Positions 25,253-33,974 of a stretch of 64,000 bases of DNA are shown piece after piece. The stretch lies in contig DATASQ010000050.1 in NCBI GenBank assembly GCA_036269135.1, forward strand, positions 62,001 through 126,000, in the 5' to 3' direction. Positions within the stretch are counted from its first letter, which is position 1. The number at the start of each line of letters is the position of its first letter. The stretch comes from Palsa-343 sp036269135. Lineage in GTDB: Bacteria; Acidobacteriota; Terriglobia; Terriglobales; Acidobacteriaceae. The notes under the pieces were generated by a model. It was not told where the DNA came from. It did no database searches and saw only the letters and a program-made list of their open reading frames with translations. Both the position numbers and the translations under genes were made by a program.

Positions 25253-26620
25253 ATGGCCATCTCCATCGTCATCCTGGACGATAATCCCGGCAGTCTGGAA
25301 CTGCTCTCCACCGCGCTCGCCCGCGCAGGCGTCACCATCCATACCGCCTCCCGCCCCACCCAGGCGCTCGCCCTCGTCGAGCAGCACCGCCCGCAGCTTG
25401 TCCTCACCGACCTGGTCATGCCCGAGATGACCGGCCTCGATGTCCTGAAGCGGATTATGGAAATCGCTCCGGCCACCGACGTTGTCCTGATGACCGCGCA
25501 CTACACGACGGAAACCGCCGTCCAGGCCATTCGCAACGGCGCCGCCGATTATCTCGAAAAGCCCATCCGCCTGGCCGTCCTCCGTGAACGCGTCGGCCGG
25601 CTCATCGCCGATGCCGAACGCCGCCAGGCCGCCGGCGCCGAGGCCGAATTCGAGGGTCTCATCGGATCGAGCCCGCGCATGGCGGAGCTCTTTGCCCGCA
25701 TCCGCCGCATTGCGCCCCATTACCGCTCCGCGCTCATCCAGGGCGCCACCGGCACCGGCAAGGATCTCGTCGCCCGCGCCCTCCACGCCCGCAGCGGCGT
25801 CAAAGGCCAGTACGTCGTCCTCAACTGTTCCGCCGTTGTCGAAACGCTCTTCGAAAGCGAACTCTTCGGCCACGTCCGTGGCGCCTTTACCGGCGCGGAC
25901 CGCGACAAGCCCGGACTTTTCGAGGCCGCCAGCGAAGGCACCCTCTTCCTCGACGAAATCGGCGACATGCCCCTCGCCACCCAGGCCAAGCTCCTCCGCG
26001 CCCTGCAGAACCAGGAGATCCAGCGCGTCGGTTCTCTGCAGATTCGCAAGGTCAACGTCCGCGTCATTGCCGCCACCCATCGCAATCTTCGCCAGGCCGT
26101 TGCCGATCGCCTCTTCCGGGAGGACCTGTACTATCGCCTCGCCATGGTCGAAATCCCGGTGCCCTCGCTCGCCGAGCGCAGGGAAGATCTGCCCCTGCTC
26201 ACCCGCCACTTCATCGGAAAGTTCGCTCAGCAGTATGGCAAGACAATCCGCGGCCTCACGCCCCGCGCGCGTCTCCTGCTGGAGCGCCACCCCTGGCCGG
26301 GCAATGTCCGTGAGCTGGAAAACGTCCTCGGTCACGCCTGCATGATGACGGAGACCGGGGAAATCGATGCAGCCGACCTGCCCTCTGCCCTCATCGGCCC
26401 GCAATCGGCCGCTCCGGCGTTCGATGGAGGCGCGCCCGCGACCACCCCAGGTCCGATTGCGGCCGCTCCCCAGGAAGACGCCTCCCTCGCCGAGCACGAG
26501 CGTCAGCTCGTCGTCACCGCCCTCGAAAAAGCCCAGGGAAATCAATCCCAGGCCGCCCGCGCCCTCGGCATCGGCCGCGACGCTCTCCGCTACAAGATGA
26601 AGAAATACGGGTTGCTCTGA
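25253..26620 (+). CDS. NtrC-family sigma-54-dependent response regulator
   Basis: About 455 residues in three domains. The receiver (1-120) has ILDDNPG, the phosphoacceptor aspartate in LVLTDLVMPEMTGLDVL and the lysine in YLEKPI. The AAA+ domain (about 140-370) has Walker A GATGTGKDLVARALH, the sigma-54 contact loop GAFTGAD and Walker B TLFLDEIGDMP. The C-terminal Fis-type helix-turn-helix is NQSQAARALGIGRDALRYKM. All key residues are present, so it should activate sigma-54 promoters after phosphorylation. ATG at 25253 is chosen; an in-frame ATG at 25211 would add 14 residues. No kinase adjoins it on the same strand; the large PAS kinase converges from the other side. Confidence 0.93.
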   Translation: MAISIVILDDNPGSLELLSTALARAGVTIHTASRPTQALALVEQHRPQLVLTDLVMPEMTGLDVLKRIMEIAPATDVVLMTAHYTTETAVQAIRNGAADYLEKPIRLAVLRERVGRLIADAERRQAAGAEAEFEGLIGSSPRMAELFARIRRIAPHYRSALIQGATGTGKDLVARALHARSGVKGQYVVLNCSAVVETLFESELFGHVRGAFTGADRDKPGLFEAASEGTLFLDEIGDMPLATQAKLLRALQNQEIQRVGSLQIRKVNVRVIAATHRNLRQAVADRLFREDLYYRLAMVEIPVPSLAERREDLPLLTRHFIGKFAQQYGKTIRGLTPRARLLLERHPWPGNVRELENVLGHACMMTETGEIDAADLPSALIGPQSAAPAFDGGAPATTPGPIAAAPQEDASLAEHERQLVVTALEKAQGNQSQAARALGIGRDALRYKMKKYGLL

Positions 26621-26641
26621 GCCATTCTTCCGCGGAAGCTC
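26619..26641. terminator. Palindrome between convergent regulator genes
   Basis: The perfect 12-base palindrome CTTCCGCGGAAG (26627-26638) sits between outer GAGC (26619-26622) and GCTC (26638-26641). It lies exactly in the gap between two convergent stop codons and could act on both transcripts, but there is no U run. Confidence 0.3.
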
Positions 26642-27038
26642 AGCGCGGCTCCCCGGGCGATCGCAGGAGCCGCGCCACCGTCTCCCGCAGAATCTCCGGA
26701 CCGGCCGGCTTCGCCAGATAATCGGTGAATCCCGCTTCCAGAATCGTCTCCCGATCCCCGCGCATCGCGCTCGCCGTCAGCGCCAGCACCGGCAGCTCTT
26801 TGAACCGCGGATCCGCCCGCAGCTCCGCCAGCACCCCAAACCCATCCAGCCCCGGCATCTGCAGATCCAGCAGGATCAGGTCCGGATGCCCGCTCCGCGC
26901 CTGCGCCAGAGCCTGCTCGCCATCCTCGGCTTCCAGAACGTCGTACCCCGCCCGCTGCAGGACCGTGCGCAGCAGCTCGCGGCTGCTCGCGCGGTCGTCC
27001 GCGATCAGAATCACGGCTTTCTCTGGAGGTGTCGGCAT
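26640..27038 (-). CDS. Stand-alone CheY-like receiver
   Basis: A 132-residue protein that is only a receiver domain: ILIADDRASSRELLRTVLQR with the acidic pair, LILLDLQMPGLDGFGVLAEL with the phosphorylated aspartate, ALTASAM with the switch threonine/serine, and YLAKPAGPE with the conserved lysine. No output domain. It follows the PAS histidine kinase by 63 bases on the same strand and is its likely partner, possibly relaying phosphate or acting through protein contacts. Confidence 0.9.
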   Translation of the reverse strand: MPTPPEKAVILIADDRASSRELLRTVLQRAGYDVLEAEDGEQALAQARSGHPDLILLDLQMPGLDGFGVLAELRADPRFKELPVLALTASAMRGDRETILEAGFTDYLAKPAGPEILRETVARLLRSPGEPR

Positions 27039-27101
27039 ACTCCCTGCTCAACTCCCTGAGTGGCCCGTAGGAATAAGTGTGTCCGGGGAGAACCGATGAT
27101 T

Positions 27102-29828
27102 CTACAGCTCCGCCTCGGCCAGTGGTAGCCGAAAGATGAACTGGCTGCCCTCCCCCGGCGCGCTCTCCACTTCCAGCCAGCCGCCGTGCATCTGCACCAG
27201 CTCCTTGGTGATGGAAAGACCCAGCCCCGTGCCCTCACGCACCCCGCGCGTCGTGTTGCCCACCTGGTAAAACTTGTCGAAGATGTTTTCCTGCTCCTCG
27301 GCAGGAATGCCGATGCCGGTGTCGCCCACCGTGATGCGGGCAAATCCGCCATCCTCCACGGTTTCCACCCACACCCGTCCGCCCTCCGGCGTAAACTTCA
27401 CCGCATTGCTCAGCAGGTTGTAGAGCATCTCCTTCACCCGCAGCGGATCGGCATCCACCACCGAATCCCGCGTCCCGCGCTCCTCGATCGTGATTCCCTT
27501 CACCGCCGCCCCCGGCCGAATCGCATCCAGGGCTTCGCCCACGCTCCGCGCCAGCGGATACAGTTCCCGCTTCAGCACCAGCTGGCCCGCCTCGATCCTG
27601 CTCAGGTCCAGCACGTCGTTGATCAGTTCCAGCAGATGTTCCGAATCCCGCCGAATATGCTCCAGGAAGCGGCTCTGGGCCGCGTTCAGCGCCCCCTCGC
27701 TCCCTTCCTGCAGTAGCTCCGCGAACCCGATGATCGTGTGCAGCGGTGTGCGCAGCTCGTGGCTCATGCTGGCCAGAAACTCGCTCTTCAGCCGGTTCGC
27801 CCGCTCGATCTCCAGGTTCCGCGCCTCCAGTTCCCCGGTGTACTGCAGTTGCAGCCGCCGCACCTCCTGCTCCGACCGCTTGCGCTCCGTTACGTCCCGG
27901 ATCACCGCCGTCACGTGCACGCCGTTCTCCGTCTGGATCGGGCTCAGGCTGATCTCCACCGGAAACAGCGTTCCATCCCGCCGCCGCCCGTGCAGTTCCA
28001 GGCCGCTCCCCATCGGCCGTGTCCGCGGATGCTCCAGGTAGCCGTTCCGATATCCCCGATGATGCGCCCGCACGACATCCGGCACCAGCAGATCCACCGA
28101 CTGCCCTAACAGCTCATCCCGCGAATAGCCGAACATCTCTTCGGCCACCTGGTTCACCAGCACCATCTGCCCGTCCGCCGATACCTCCACGATCGCATCC
28201 GGAGCCGCTTCCAGCAGTTGCCGGAACCGCCGCTCCATCCGCGCCTGCTCCTCCAGCGCAATCCTCTGCTGCCGCTCCGACATGTCGATGTTGGTTTCCA
28301 GAACATGCGACTCGGCCACCCCCAGCTCCCGAATCCACCGGCTCAGCACCAACAGCCGCCGCCCGCTGCGCGTCAGGTGAATCAGCTCCCCTTCCCAGTG
28401 CCCATCCCGCTCCAGTTTCTCGACGATCTCTTCCACCGGTTCGGAAAACGTCGTCTGCAGCAGATCGTGGATCACCCGCCCTTTGGCTTCCCCCGCCGTC
28501 CACCCATACAGCCGTTCCGCGCCCTTGTTCCAGTACACGATGCGGTCCTGCGGGTCCCGGACCAGAATCGGCTCATAGGCCTGATCCAGCAGCTGCGTCT
28601 GCCGCCGCGACAGCTCCTCCCCCTCCTTCTGCTCGGTGATATCGCGCGCGATCTTCGAGATCCCGATCAGCTTCCCCGCATCGTCCCGTACCGGCGACAG
28701 CGTCAGCGAAACCACCAGGCGATGCCCTTCCTTGTGCCGCCGCAGCGTCTCGTAATGCTCCACCACTTCATCGGCGAGGATGCGCCGCAGCAGCTCGCGC
28801 ATATCGTCTTCATAGCCGGGCCACGCCAGCATCGTCACCGGCTGCCCCACCGCCTCTTCCGCGGTGTACCCGAAGACCAGCTCGGCGCCTCGGTTCCACG
28901 TCGTGATCGTGCCCTCCAGCGATTCGCTGATGATCGCGTCATGCGAGTACTCCACGATGGAGGCCAGCCTCTGCCGCGTCTCCTCCGCCTCCCGGCGCGC
29001 CGTGATGTCCCGGCTCACATTCGCGATCCCGATCAGCTGCCCATACACGCCGAAGATCCCGAAGGCGCGCATATCCGCCGTGATCGCGCGTCCGCTCTTC
29101 GTATGCTCCAGGCGGAACTCCCCGATCCACGGGTCCCCCCGCAGCAGCGCCGGCAGCACCTCGCTCTCGAAGATCTCCTGCTGGCCTTTGTGGCTCGTCT
29201 CAAATACCGGATACGCGCGCACATCCTCGTTCTCGCCGATGCCCAGCAACTCCCGCCCCGCCCGATTGATAAAAATCGTCTTCAGCGAAGCGTCTGTCAG
29301 GCTCACAAAGTCCGGCGTGTTCTCCACAATGGCCAGCAGCCTCCGCCGGCTCTCTGCCGTTTGCCGCTCTTCAGAAACGTCCCGCCACGCCAGCAGCGCT
29401 CCCTGCACGTTTCCATGGGGATCGAACAGCGGCCGTGCCCGCATCGCGATCCAGTAGCCGTCCTTCGCCCCCGGCGGCCGGATGTACTGCTCTGTCTCCA
29501 CCGTCTGGCCCCGCAGAGCCAGCGCTCCGGGCAATTCCTCCGCTGGCCATAAGGTCCGGCGATCCGGCAGATAGATCCCGTACGCCTTGCTCCACTCCGC
29601 CAGAGCCGGTCCCAGCGGCGCAATCCCGTAGAGCCGTGCCGCCGCCGCGTTGGCAAACTGCACCTGCCCATCGCCCGCCAGCGCCACCACCGCTTCGTCC
29701 AGATTGTCCACCAGAGCGCGCAGCGTTTCCGCGCGAGCCTCGGCCAGCGTCTCGGCAGACGCAGCCGGAGCATTGCGCGCGGGCTCGGAACCTGCGGGTT
29801 CTTTTGGGGAGCTGGGGCGGCGATTCAT
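27102..29828 (-). CDS. Sensor histidine kinase with five PAS domains
   Basis: About 908 residues with no clear membrane helix, so probably cytosolic. Five PAS domains in tandem fill roughly residues 35-650; their starts are ALVDNLDEAVVALAGDGQVQ, IVENTPDFVSLTDASLKTIF, IVEYSHDAIISESLEGTITT, LLDQAYEPILVRDPQDRIVY and LLEAAPDAIVEVSADGQMVL. The HisKA phosphoacceptor is in LASMSHELRTPLHTIIG, and the ATPase has the N box NLLSNAVKFTPEGG, DTGIGIPAEEQENIFDKFYQ and GTGLGLSI. ATG at 29828 (MNRRPSSPKEPAG) is chosen because the 89 in-frame codons upstream are cysteine/arginine-rich and unlike coding sequence. A single-receiver protein is encoded downstream. The signal is unknown. Confidence 0.92.
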   Translation of the reverse strand: MNRRPSSPKEPAGSEPARNAPAASAETLAEARAETLRALVDNLDEAVVALAGDGQVQFANAAAARLYGIAPLGPALAEWSKAYGIYLPDRRTLWPAEELPGALALRGQTVETEQYIRPPGAKDGYWIAMRARPLFDPHGNVQGALLAWRDVSEERQTAESRRRLLAIVENTPDFVSLTDASLKTIFINRAGRELLGIGENEDVRAYPVFETSHKGQQEIFESEVLPALLRGDPWIGEFRLEHTKSGRAITADMRAFGIFGVYGQLIGIANVSRDITARREAEETRQRLASIVEYSHDAIISESLEGTITTWNRGAELVFGYTAEEAVGQPVTMLAWPGYEDDMRELLRRILADEVVEHYETLRRHKEGHRLVVSLTLSPVRDDAGKLIGISKIARDITEQKEGEELSRRQTQLLDQAYEPILVRDPQDRIVYWNKGAERLYGWTAGEAKGRVIHDLLQTTFSEPVEEIVEKLERDGHWEGELIHLTRSGRRLLVLSRWIRELGVAESHVLETNIDMSERQQRIALEEQARMERRFRQLLEAAPDAIVEVSADGQMVLVNQVAEEMFGYSRDELLGQSVDLLVPDVVRAHHRGYRNGYLEHPRTRPMGSGLELHGRRRDGTLFPVEISLSPIQTENGVHVTAVIRDVTERKRSEQEVRRLQLQYTGELEARNLEIERANRLKSEFLASMSHELRTPLHTIIGFAELLQEGSEGALNAAQSRFLEHIRRDSEHLLELINDVLDLSRIEAGQLVLKRELYPLARSVGEALDAIRPGAAVKGITIEERGTRDSVVDADPLRVKEMLYNLLSNAVKFTPEGGRVWVETVEDGGFARITVGDTGIGIPAEEQENIFDKFYQVGNTTRGVREGTGLGLSITKELVQMHGGWLEVESAPGEGSQFIFRLPLAEAEL

Positions 29829-30030
29829 CGAGCGGGCCGGGATCGTGCTGATAGTGTACCGCCCTACCCCCTTGCGCCATTTGGCGCAGCCCGCGCGCCC
29901 CGAGCGCATTCTCACGCAGCCGCATCCGGCCACGGTACTTCGGTTTGCGTCTAAAACGGCGTTTTTCTTCGGAAATTCAAAATGGCCCCCAACATGCTCT
30001 TCTCTTCGGGTTCGCCCCAGGGAGTGCGTT

Positions 30031-30444
30031 TTGGAAATCACCTTGCAGCACAATGGCGGCGCCCGCTTTACCGCGGAAGCCCGCCAGCACCGCATCCAGC
30101 TCGATCAGCCCGCCGAAGACGGAGCGACCGACCACGGCATGTCCCCGGCCGAATTGCTGCTGATCTCTCTCGGCGGCTGCGTCGGCCAGTATGTCGCCCA
30201 ATACCTGCAGCTCCGCGGCGTCTCGGCCGAAGGCTTGCTGGTCCGCGCCCAGGCCCGTCCCTCCTCGCGCCCCCTCCGCCTCGGGGATTTTCAGATCGAA
30301 GTCGTCGTCCCCGGCCTGAATGAGCGCCAGCTGCGCGCACTCGAGAAATCGTTCCCGGTTGGCCTCGTCCAAAACGCCATCGCCCTCGAAAACTCCCTCC
30401 GCATTACCGTCGTCTCCGCGCACGTCGAAGACGTTCAGCCCTGA
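30031..30444 (+). CDS. OsmC/Ohr-family protein
   Basis: About 137 residues. The pattern ATDHGMSPAELLLISLGGCV has the conserved first cysteine in the central helix; the C-terminal part (NAIALENSLRITVVSAHVED) is where the second cysteine of peroxidase members lies, and none is seen, so peroxidase activity is uncertain. OsmC-fold proteins otherwise act on small thiol-reactive molecules. TTG at 30031 has AGGGAG six bases upstream and gives a normal OsmC N-terminus (LEITLQHNGGARF). Longer in-frame readings run antisense to the kinase and are not credible. Divergent from the PAS kinase. Confidence 0.82.
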   Translation: MEITLQHNGGARFTAEARQHRIQLDQPAEDGATDHGMSPAELLLISLGGCVGQYVAQYLQLRGVSAEGLLVRAQARPSSRPLRLGDFQIEVVVPGLNERQLRALEKSFPVGLVQNAIALENSLRITVVSAHVEDVQP

Positions 30445-30561
30445 TCCGGATTTCCGCAGCCCCCCGGTGATGCCCGTCACTCGCACGCGTGCCGGCGCTC
30501 ACCGGCAAATTCCCCGCCCCGGCCTACTCTCAACCCACGGCCGCCAGAGCCGACACCCTAC

Positions 30562-31350
30562 GTGTCTTCTTTTCCCATTGCGTTGCACGAAATCATGCTG
30601 GCCACGGACCTCTGCGGACCCGCCCGCCCCGCCCTGGCTTTCGCCCGGCAAATCGCGCGCCGCCGCTCCGTTCCTGTGCGCGCCGTCCACGTCCTCGACC
30701 TCAGCGGAGAAGCCGGCCCACCTTCCTTTACCGCTGCCCACTCCTCCGCCGAACGGGCTCTGCGCGCAATCCGCCGCGAACTCCGCACGGCCGGCATCGA
30801 GAATGCCGCCACCCTCGTCAGCGCCGGCAAGCCCGCCGCCGCCCTCGCGGAACTCGTCCAGCAGCATCAACCGTCACTCCTCATCCTCGGTCTCTGCGGT
30901 ACGAGTCGGGCTCCCGCTGCGATCGGCACAACCGCCCGGCCGCTCCTCGCCGATCCCCCCTGCCCCATCCTCACCGTGAACGACCGCTGTCCCGAATCTC
31001 CCGCGCCCGACAGCCTCGCTGCCGTCGTCATCGTGGTGGATTCATTCCAGGAAAGCCTGCGCACCGCCCTCGCAATCTGGCCCCTCGACCCGCGCCAGCC
31101 CCCTCCGACCGTCCTCGCCGTCCAGCCGGATGCCCCCCGGACCCGGCGCGCCCCTGCGGCCTCTCCTCACCGCGAGATCCCCCTCAACCCCGCGCAGGCC
31201 GCCAAAGAGGTTCTGCGCCATGCAGCCCGCTCCGGCCTCGTCATCGCTGCCTTCCGCAGCGGAAGCCCTCTGGCCTCCCTCACCCCCGGCTCCCTGGCCC
31301 ACACCCTGCTCACCCAGGCGCCGTGCCCCGTGCTCACCCTCCGCGCCTGA
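30562..31350 (+). CDS. Tandem universal stress protein
   Basis: A 262-residue protein with two UspA-like halves. The first (EIMLATDLCGPARPALAFAR ... HQPSLLILGLCGTSRAPA ... ADPPCPILTVND) has the standard alpha/beta order, but the ATP-binding G-2x-G-9x-G(S/T) loop is only partly recognisable (GLCGTSRAPAAIGTTAR). The second half (AAVVIVVDSFQESLRTALAI ... SGLVIAAFRSGSPLASLTPG ... APCPVLTL) is more divergent. GTG at 30562 (MSSFPIALHEIM). It follows the OsmC gene by about 117 bases, so both could be stress functions. The 3' end lies 5 bases from the convergent glycosidase. Confidence 0.82.
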   Translation: MSSFPIALHEIMLATDLCGPARPALAFARQIARRRSVPVRAVHVLDLSGEAGPPSFTAAHSSAERALRAIRRELRTAGIENAATLVSAGKPAAALAELVQQHQPSLLILGLCGTSRAPAAIGTTARPLLADPPCPILTVNDRCPESPAPDSLAAVVIVVDSFQESLRTALAIWPLDPRQPPPTVLAVQPDAPRTRRAPAASPHREIPLNPAQAAKEVLRHAARSGLVIAAFRSGSPLASLTPGSLAHTLLTQAPCPVLTLRA

Positions 31351-31355
31351 TCGCT

Positions 31356-33374
31356 CTACTTTGCCGGTTTCTCGTTTGTCGCGGTCGGGCTCGTCGCACC
31401 CTGGCAGAACGTTTGGCAAATCGCGTCGGCCATATAGCCGGCGGCCGTGGCAAACGCCCGCCCGGCCGGTTCGGCCTTCGCGGTTTCCGGACTGACCCCT
31501 TCCGTGACGATCCCGTTGTCCCAGTGGCTCCCCCGAATGATCTTCAGCGCCTGCTCGCGCCCGCGTCTCAGCCGCAGCTCATCGGCGACGCTCCACGATG
31601 GTGTAAACGGCAGCCGGTAACTCCCCGGCTCGCCATACGGCTGATCCGCATACGAGTAGCGGTACCCACTCGAGTGCAGCCAGTTCCACGTGCGCTCGAA
31701 TACCGGATCCGTCTGCGCCACAAATCCCAGCAGCGGCAGCTTCATCAGCGATCCTGGAGGCACATCCGCAAACGTGGGATGACGCCCGTCCGTCGCGCTG
31801 ACAAAAATCGTTCCCGTAGCCCCAGGCGCTCCGCCCGCCACGCAGTATTTCAGGATCGCCCCACGCAGCTGGTCCGCCCGCTGCGTCAGCTTCGCCGCAT
31901 CCGCCGTATCCTGCAGCCGCTCCAGCAGATCTTTCGCGTCGAGAAACGTCTTCCAGACCAGGACATTGTCGTAGGTGATAAACGACGGCTTCTCGTACTC
32001 ATCCTGCGCATCCTGCAACGTGGAGTAGAGTCCGGTGGCCGCATCCTGACGCGCCTCGATGCGGTTGAGCAGCAGATTGACCGCATCCCGGTGCGCGCGC
32101 AGAAAGTCGATATCTCCGGTCTTGTCGATATACGCCGTCAGAGCCACCAGCGGAGCCGCCGCCTCATCCAGTTCGAAGCCATCCTCCAGCACCACGCCGT
32201 CGATGAACCGGCTGTGCGTGCCGGCGTTGCGCAGCTGCGTCGTCAGCGCATACTCCAGCGCCTCGCGCGCCAGCCCGCGGTCCATGTCCAGCAGCCCCGG
32301 GAAGCTCCACAGCATGGCATCCCGGTCCCAGTACGCCGCCGAAACGTAGTACCGGGGACTGCGCGACGTCACCCCCACAAACTGCTCCGTATCGATCGTC
32401 CTGCCCCACGCGTACATCGCTGTGAACAGGAAATTCCGGTTCATCAGCATATCCAGATCCGGCTGCCCCGTCGTACGCGTGCGCGCAGAAAGCCACTGCG
32501 CCGCCCGCGCGATCACCGCATCCGCGCCGTCGCGATCGATCTCCTCCCCCAGCGCGCGGGCATTGTGCCCGGCGCTGAACTCCTCCGGCCCCACGCCCAC
32601 CAGATACACCGCCTCTACCGTCTGCCCCGGCGCCAGCGTCTCTGCGTGCCGCGCCGTCACCTGCGGGCTGTGCGTCTCCGGCGGCCCGTCGATCTGTGCA
32701 GTCGAGCCGGGATACAAAAGCGACCAGGAGAATTGCGTGTCGTCGGTGACGTAGCTGAAGACTTCCCCGTTACTCACCCACGGCGCAGGCGCTTCCGTGC
32801 GCTCCCCGTGCAGCGCCACCGGCAGGTACGTCACCCGATCCAGAGCCCCCCACGACGCCGTCACCCCCGGCGCAACCGAAACTGCCGCGCTCCGGTGATT
32901 TGTCATCGTCATCCGCAGAAGCGCCGCCCGCGACCCAGGAGGAGCGCACCACGTCAGCGTCATGGCAACGCCGTCGACCTCCAGATGCGCGGTGGGAATC
33001 CAGTAAGCGATCAAACTCCATGACGGATTCTCAAAAGCAACAGGCTTGCCGTCCACTTCGAACGTCGGCTGGATGGCCGGCGCTCCACCGTCTCCCCGCA
33101 CCTCGAGCAATCCCCGGTAGCGCATGGACAGCGCGTTAAAGCTGACCAGAGCCCCGTCCACCGCTCGGATCTCCGGCAGAGCGATCCACGAGTTGCCGGT
33201 GGCAAACACATCGCCCGGCTCCGGCGATACGGCGACGCCCTGCGGCAAATCGGCGGCAGCCAGCAGCCTCGGCATCGCCAGGCTCAGCAGACAAGCCGCC
33301 CCAATCAAAACAGAAGAAAGACGCCCAACCTTGCGCCCCTGGGGCAGCCGCTCTGCCCCCACAAGCTTCTCCAC
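31356..33374 (-). CDS. Secreted six-hairpin (alpha/alpha-barrel) glycosidase-like protein
   Basis: A 672-residue protein. A signal peptide (LSSVLIGAACLLSLAMPRLL, cleavage near AAA-DLPQG) is followed by about 230 residues of beta-sandwich and then an alpha/alpha toroid: MNRNFLFTAMYAWGRTIDTE, YYVSAAYWDRDAMLWSFPGL, THSRFIDGVVLEDGFELDEA and SFITYDNVLVWKTFLDAKDL. The WDRD-MLW block and the acidic residues near the domain end (YSYADQPYGEPGSYRLPFTP) are like the clan of GH15/GH37/GH63/GH78 enzymes, but I cannot assign a family. Likely periplasmic or surface hydrolysis of an oligosaccharide. The region upstream (33,375-34,171) is non-coding. Confidence 0.78.
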   Translation of the reverse strand: MEKLVGAERLPQGRKVGRLSSVLIGAACLLSLAMPRLLAAADLPQGVAVSPEPGDVFATGNSWIALPEIRAVDGALVSFNALSMRYRGLLEVRGDGGAPAIQPTFEVDGKPVAFENPSWSLIAYWIPTAHLEVDGVAMTLTWCAPPGSRAALLRMTMTNHRSAAVSVAPGVTASWGALDRVTYLPVALHGERTEAPAPWVSNGEVFSYVTDDTQFSWSLLYPGSTAQIDGPPETHSPQVTARHAETLAPGQTVEAVYLVGVGPEEFSAGHNARALGEEIDRDGADAVIARAAQWLSARTRTTGQPDLDMLMNRNFLFTAMYAWGRTIDTEQFVGVTSRSPRYYVSAAYWDRDAMLWSFPGLLDMDRGLAREALEYALTTQLRNAGTHSRFIDGVVLEDGFELDEAAAPLVALTAYIDKTGDIDFLRAHRDAVNLLLNRIEARQDAATGLYSTLQDAQDEYEKPSFITYDNVLVWKTFLDAKDLLERLQDTADAAKLTQRADQLRGAILKYCVAGGAPGATGTIFVSATDGRHPTFADVPPGSLMKLPLLGFVAQTDPVFERTWNWLHSSGYRYSYADQPYGEPGSYRLPFTPSWSVADELRLRRGREQALKIIRGSHWDNGIVTEGVSPETAKAEPAGRAFATAAGYMADAICQTFCQGATSPTATNEKPAK

Positions 33375-33542
33375 CGGAACCTCCGCGGCAGTGAAATGAT
33401 GAATCGGAAGGGAGGGCCAGGCGAAACAGCCTCCCAGGGACCAGCCAACTCACCAGAGTACCCGGTTCACAGGCTGGAACTCACGCTTCTCCTCTGCATC
33501 TCGAAGCGCATGGCTTGCTGTGCTCACCCGCAACATCGCCCG

Positions 33543-33663
33543 TGCTGTCGTCCTGAAGCGCCCCATGCTGTCATCCGGAGAACGACCATGCTGTCCCCCC
33601 CGAAGCTGGCGATGCTGTCATCCTGAAGCCCCTGAGCAAAGCGAAGGGGAAGAAGGATCTGCG
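33543..33663. repeat. Four diverged TGCTGTCATCCTGAAGC-type repeats
   Basis: Copies start at 33543, 33566, 33589 and 33613, spaced 23-24 bases apart (TGCTGTCGTCCTGAAGC, TGCTGTCATCCGGAG, TGCTGTCCCCCCGAAGC, TGCTGTCATCCTGAAGC). They are followed at 33631 by CCTGAGCAAAGCGAAGGGG and AAGGATCTGC. This resembles the dispersed GTCATCCTGAGCGAAGCGAAGGA element common in acidobacterial intergenic DNA; here it is a local array with one longer member. Confidence 0.65.
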
Positions 33664-33739
33664 GTTGCCGTTCGAAGGCAAAGGATTCAGCACGCCCGTC
33701 GACCAAAAGCAAACCGTCCTATCTCCGCCCACCGTCCCC

Positions 33740-33767
33740 TATTCCCTACTCCCTACTCCCTATTCCC
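33740..33767. repeat. Four 7-base units (TATTCCC/TACTCCC)
   Basis: Units are TATTCCC, TACTCCC, TACTCCC, TATTCCC, a perfectly phased 28-base tract. Only pyrimidines apart from one A per unit on this strand. Confidence 0.75.
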
Positions 33768-33880
33768 CGCCCCTATGTGGAAATCTCGTCAAGTCCCTTC
33801 AGTCACGGTACGACCGCGTTCCCTCTGATTCCATGCCGTTTCTAACTCACCTAACCTGGCAGTAAATCCGTCTCAACTTG

Positions 33881-33889
33881 CTATACTGA
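33881..33889 (+). promoter_or_regulatory. Extended -10-like element TGCTATACT
   Basis: TGCTATACT matches an extended -10 (TG-n-TATACT). No good -35 is visible. It lies 20 bases before the strong hairpin at 33910, so a transcript begun here would be very short unless the hairpin is read through. Confidence 0.3.
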
Positions 33890-33909
33890 AGTTATAGAGT
33901 GAAATTAAG

Positions 33910-33940
33910 AAAAGGACCGCGCGACGCGGTCCTTTTCCTT
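33910..33940 (+). terminator. Strong intrinsic-terminator-like hairpin
   Basis: AAAAGGACCGCG (33910-33921) pairs perfectly with CGCGGTCCTTTT (33925-33936) around a 3-base loop, and TTTT/CCTTTT pyrimidine-rich sequence follows. The stem is 12 bp. It does not follow a gene stop on either strand at close range; because the A-tract and T-tract are symmetrical it could work in both directions. Confidence 0.6.
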
Positions 33941-33974
33941 TTCCCGAGAGAGAGGTTGCCCTGCTGTCGCGCCC

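Noticed and set aside
29829..30095. N-terminal extension of the PAS kinase
   Set aside because: The in-frame codons are Cys/Arg-rich and lie over the divergent OsmC promoter region; ATG at 29828 starts the normal sequence.
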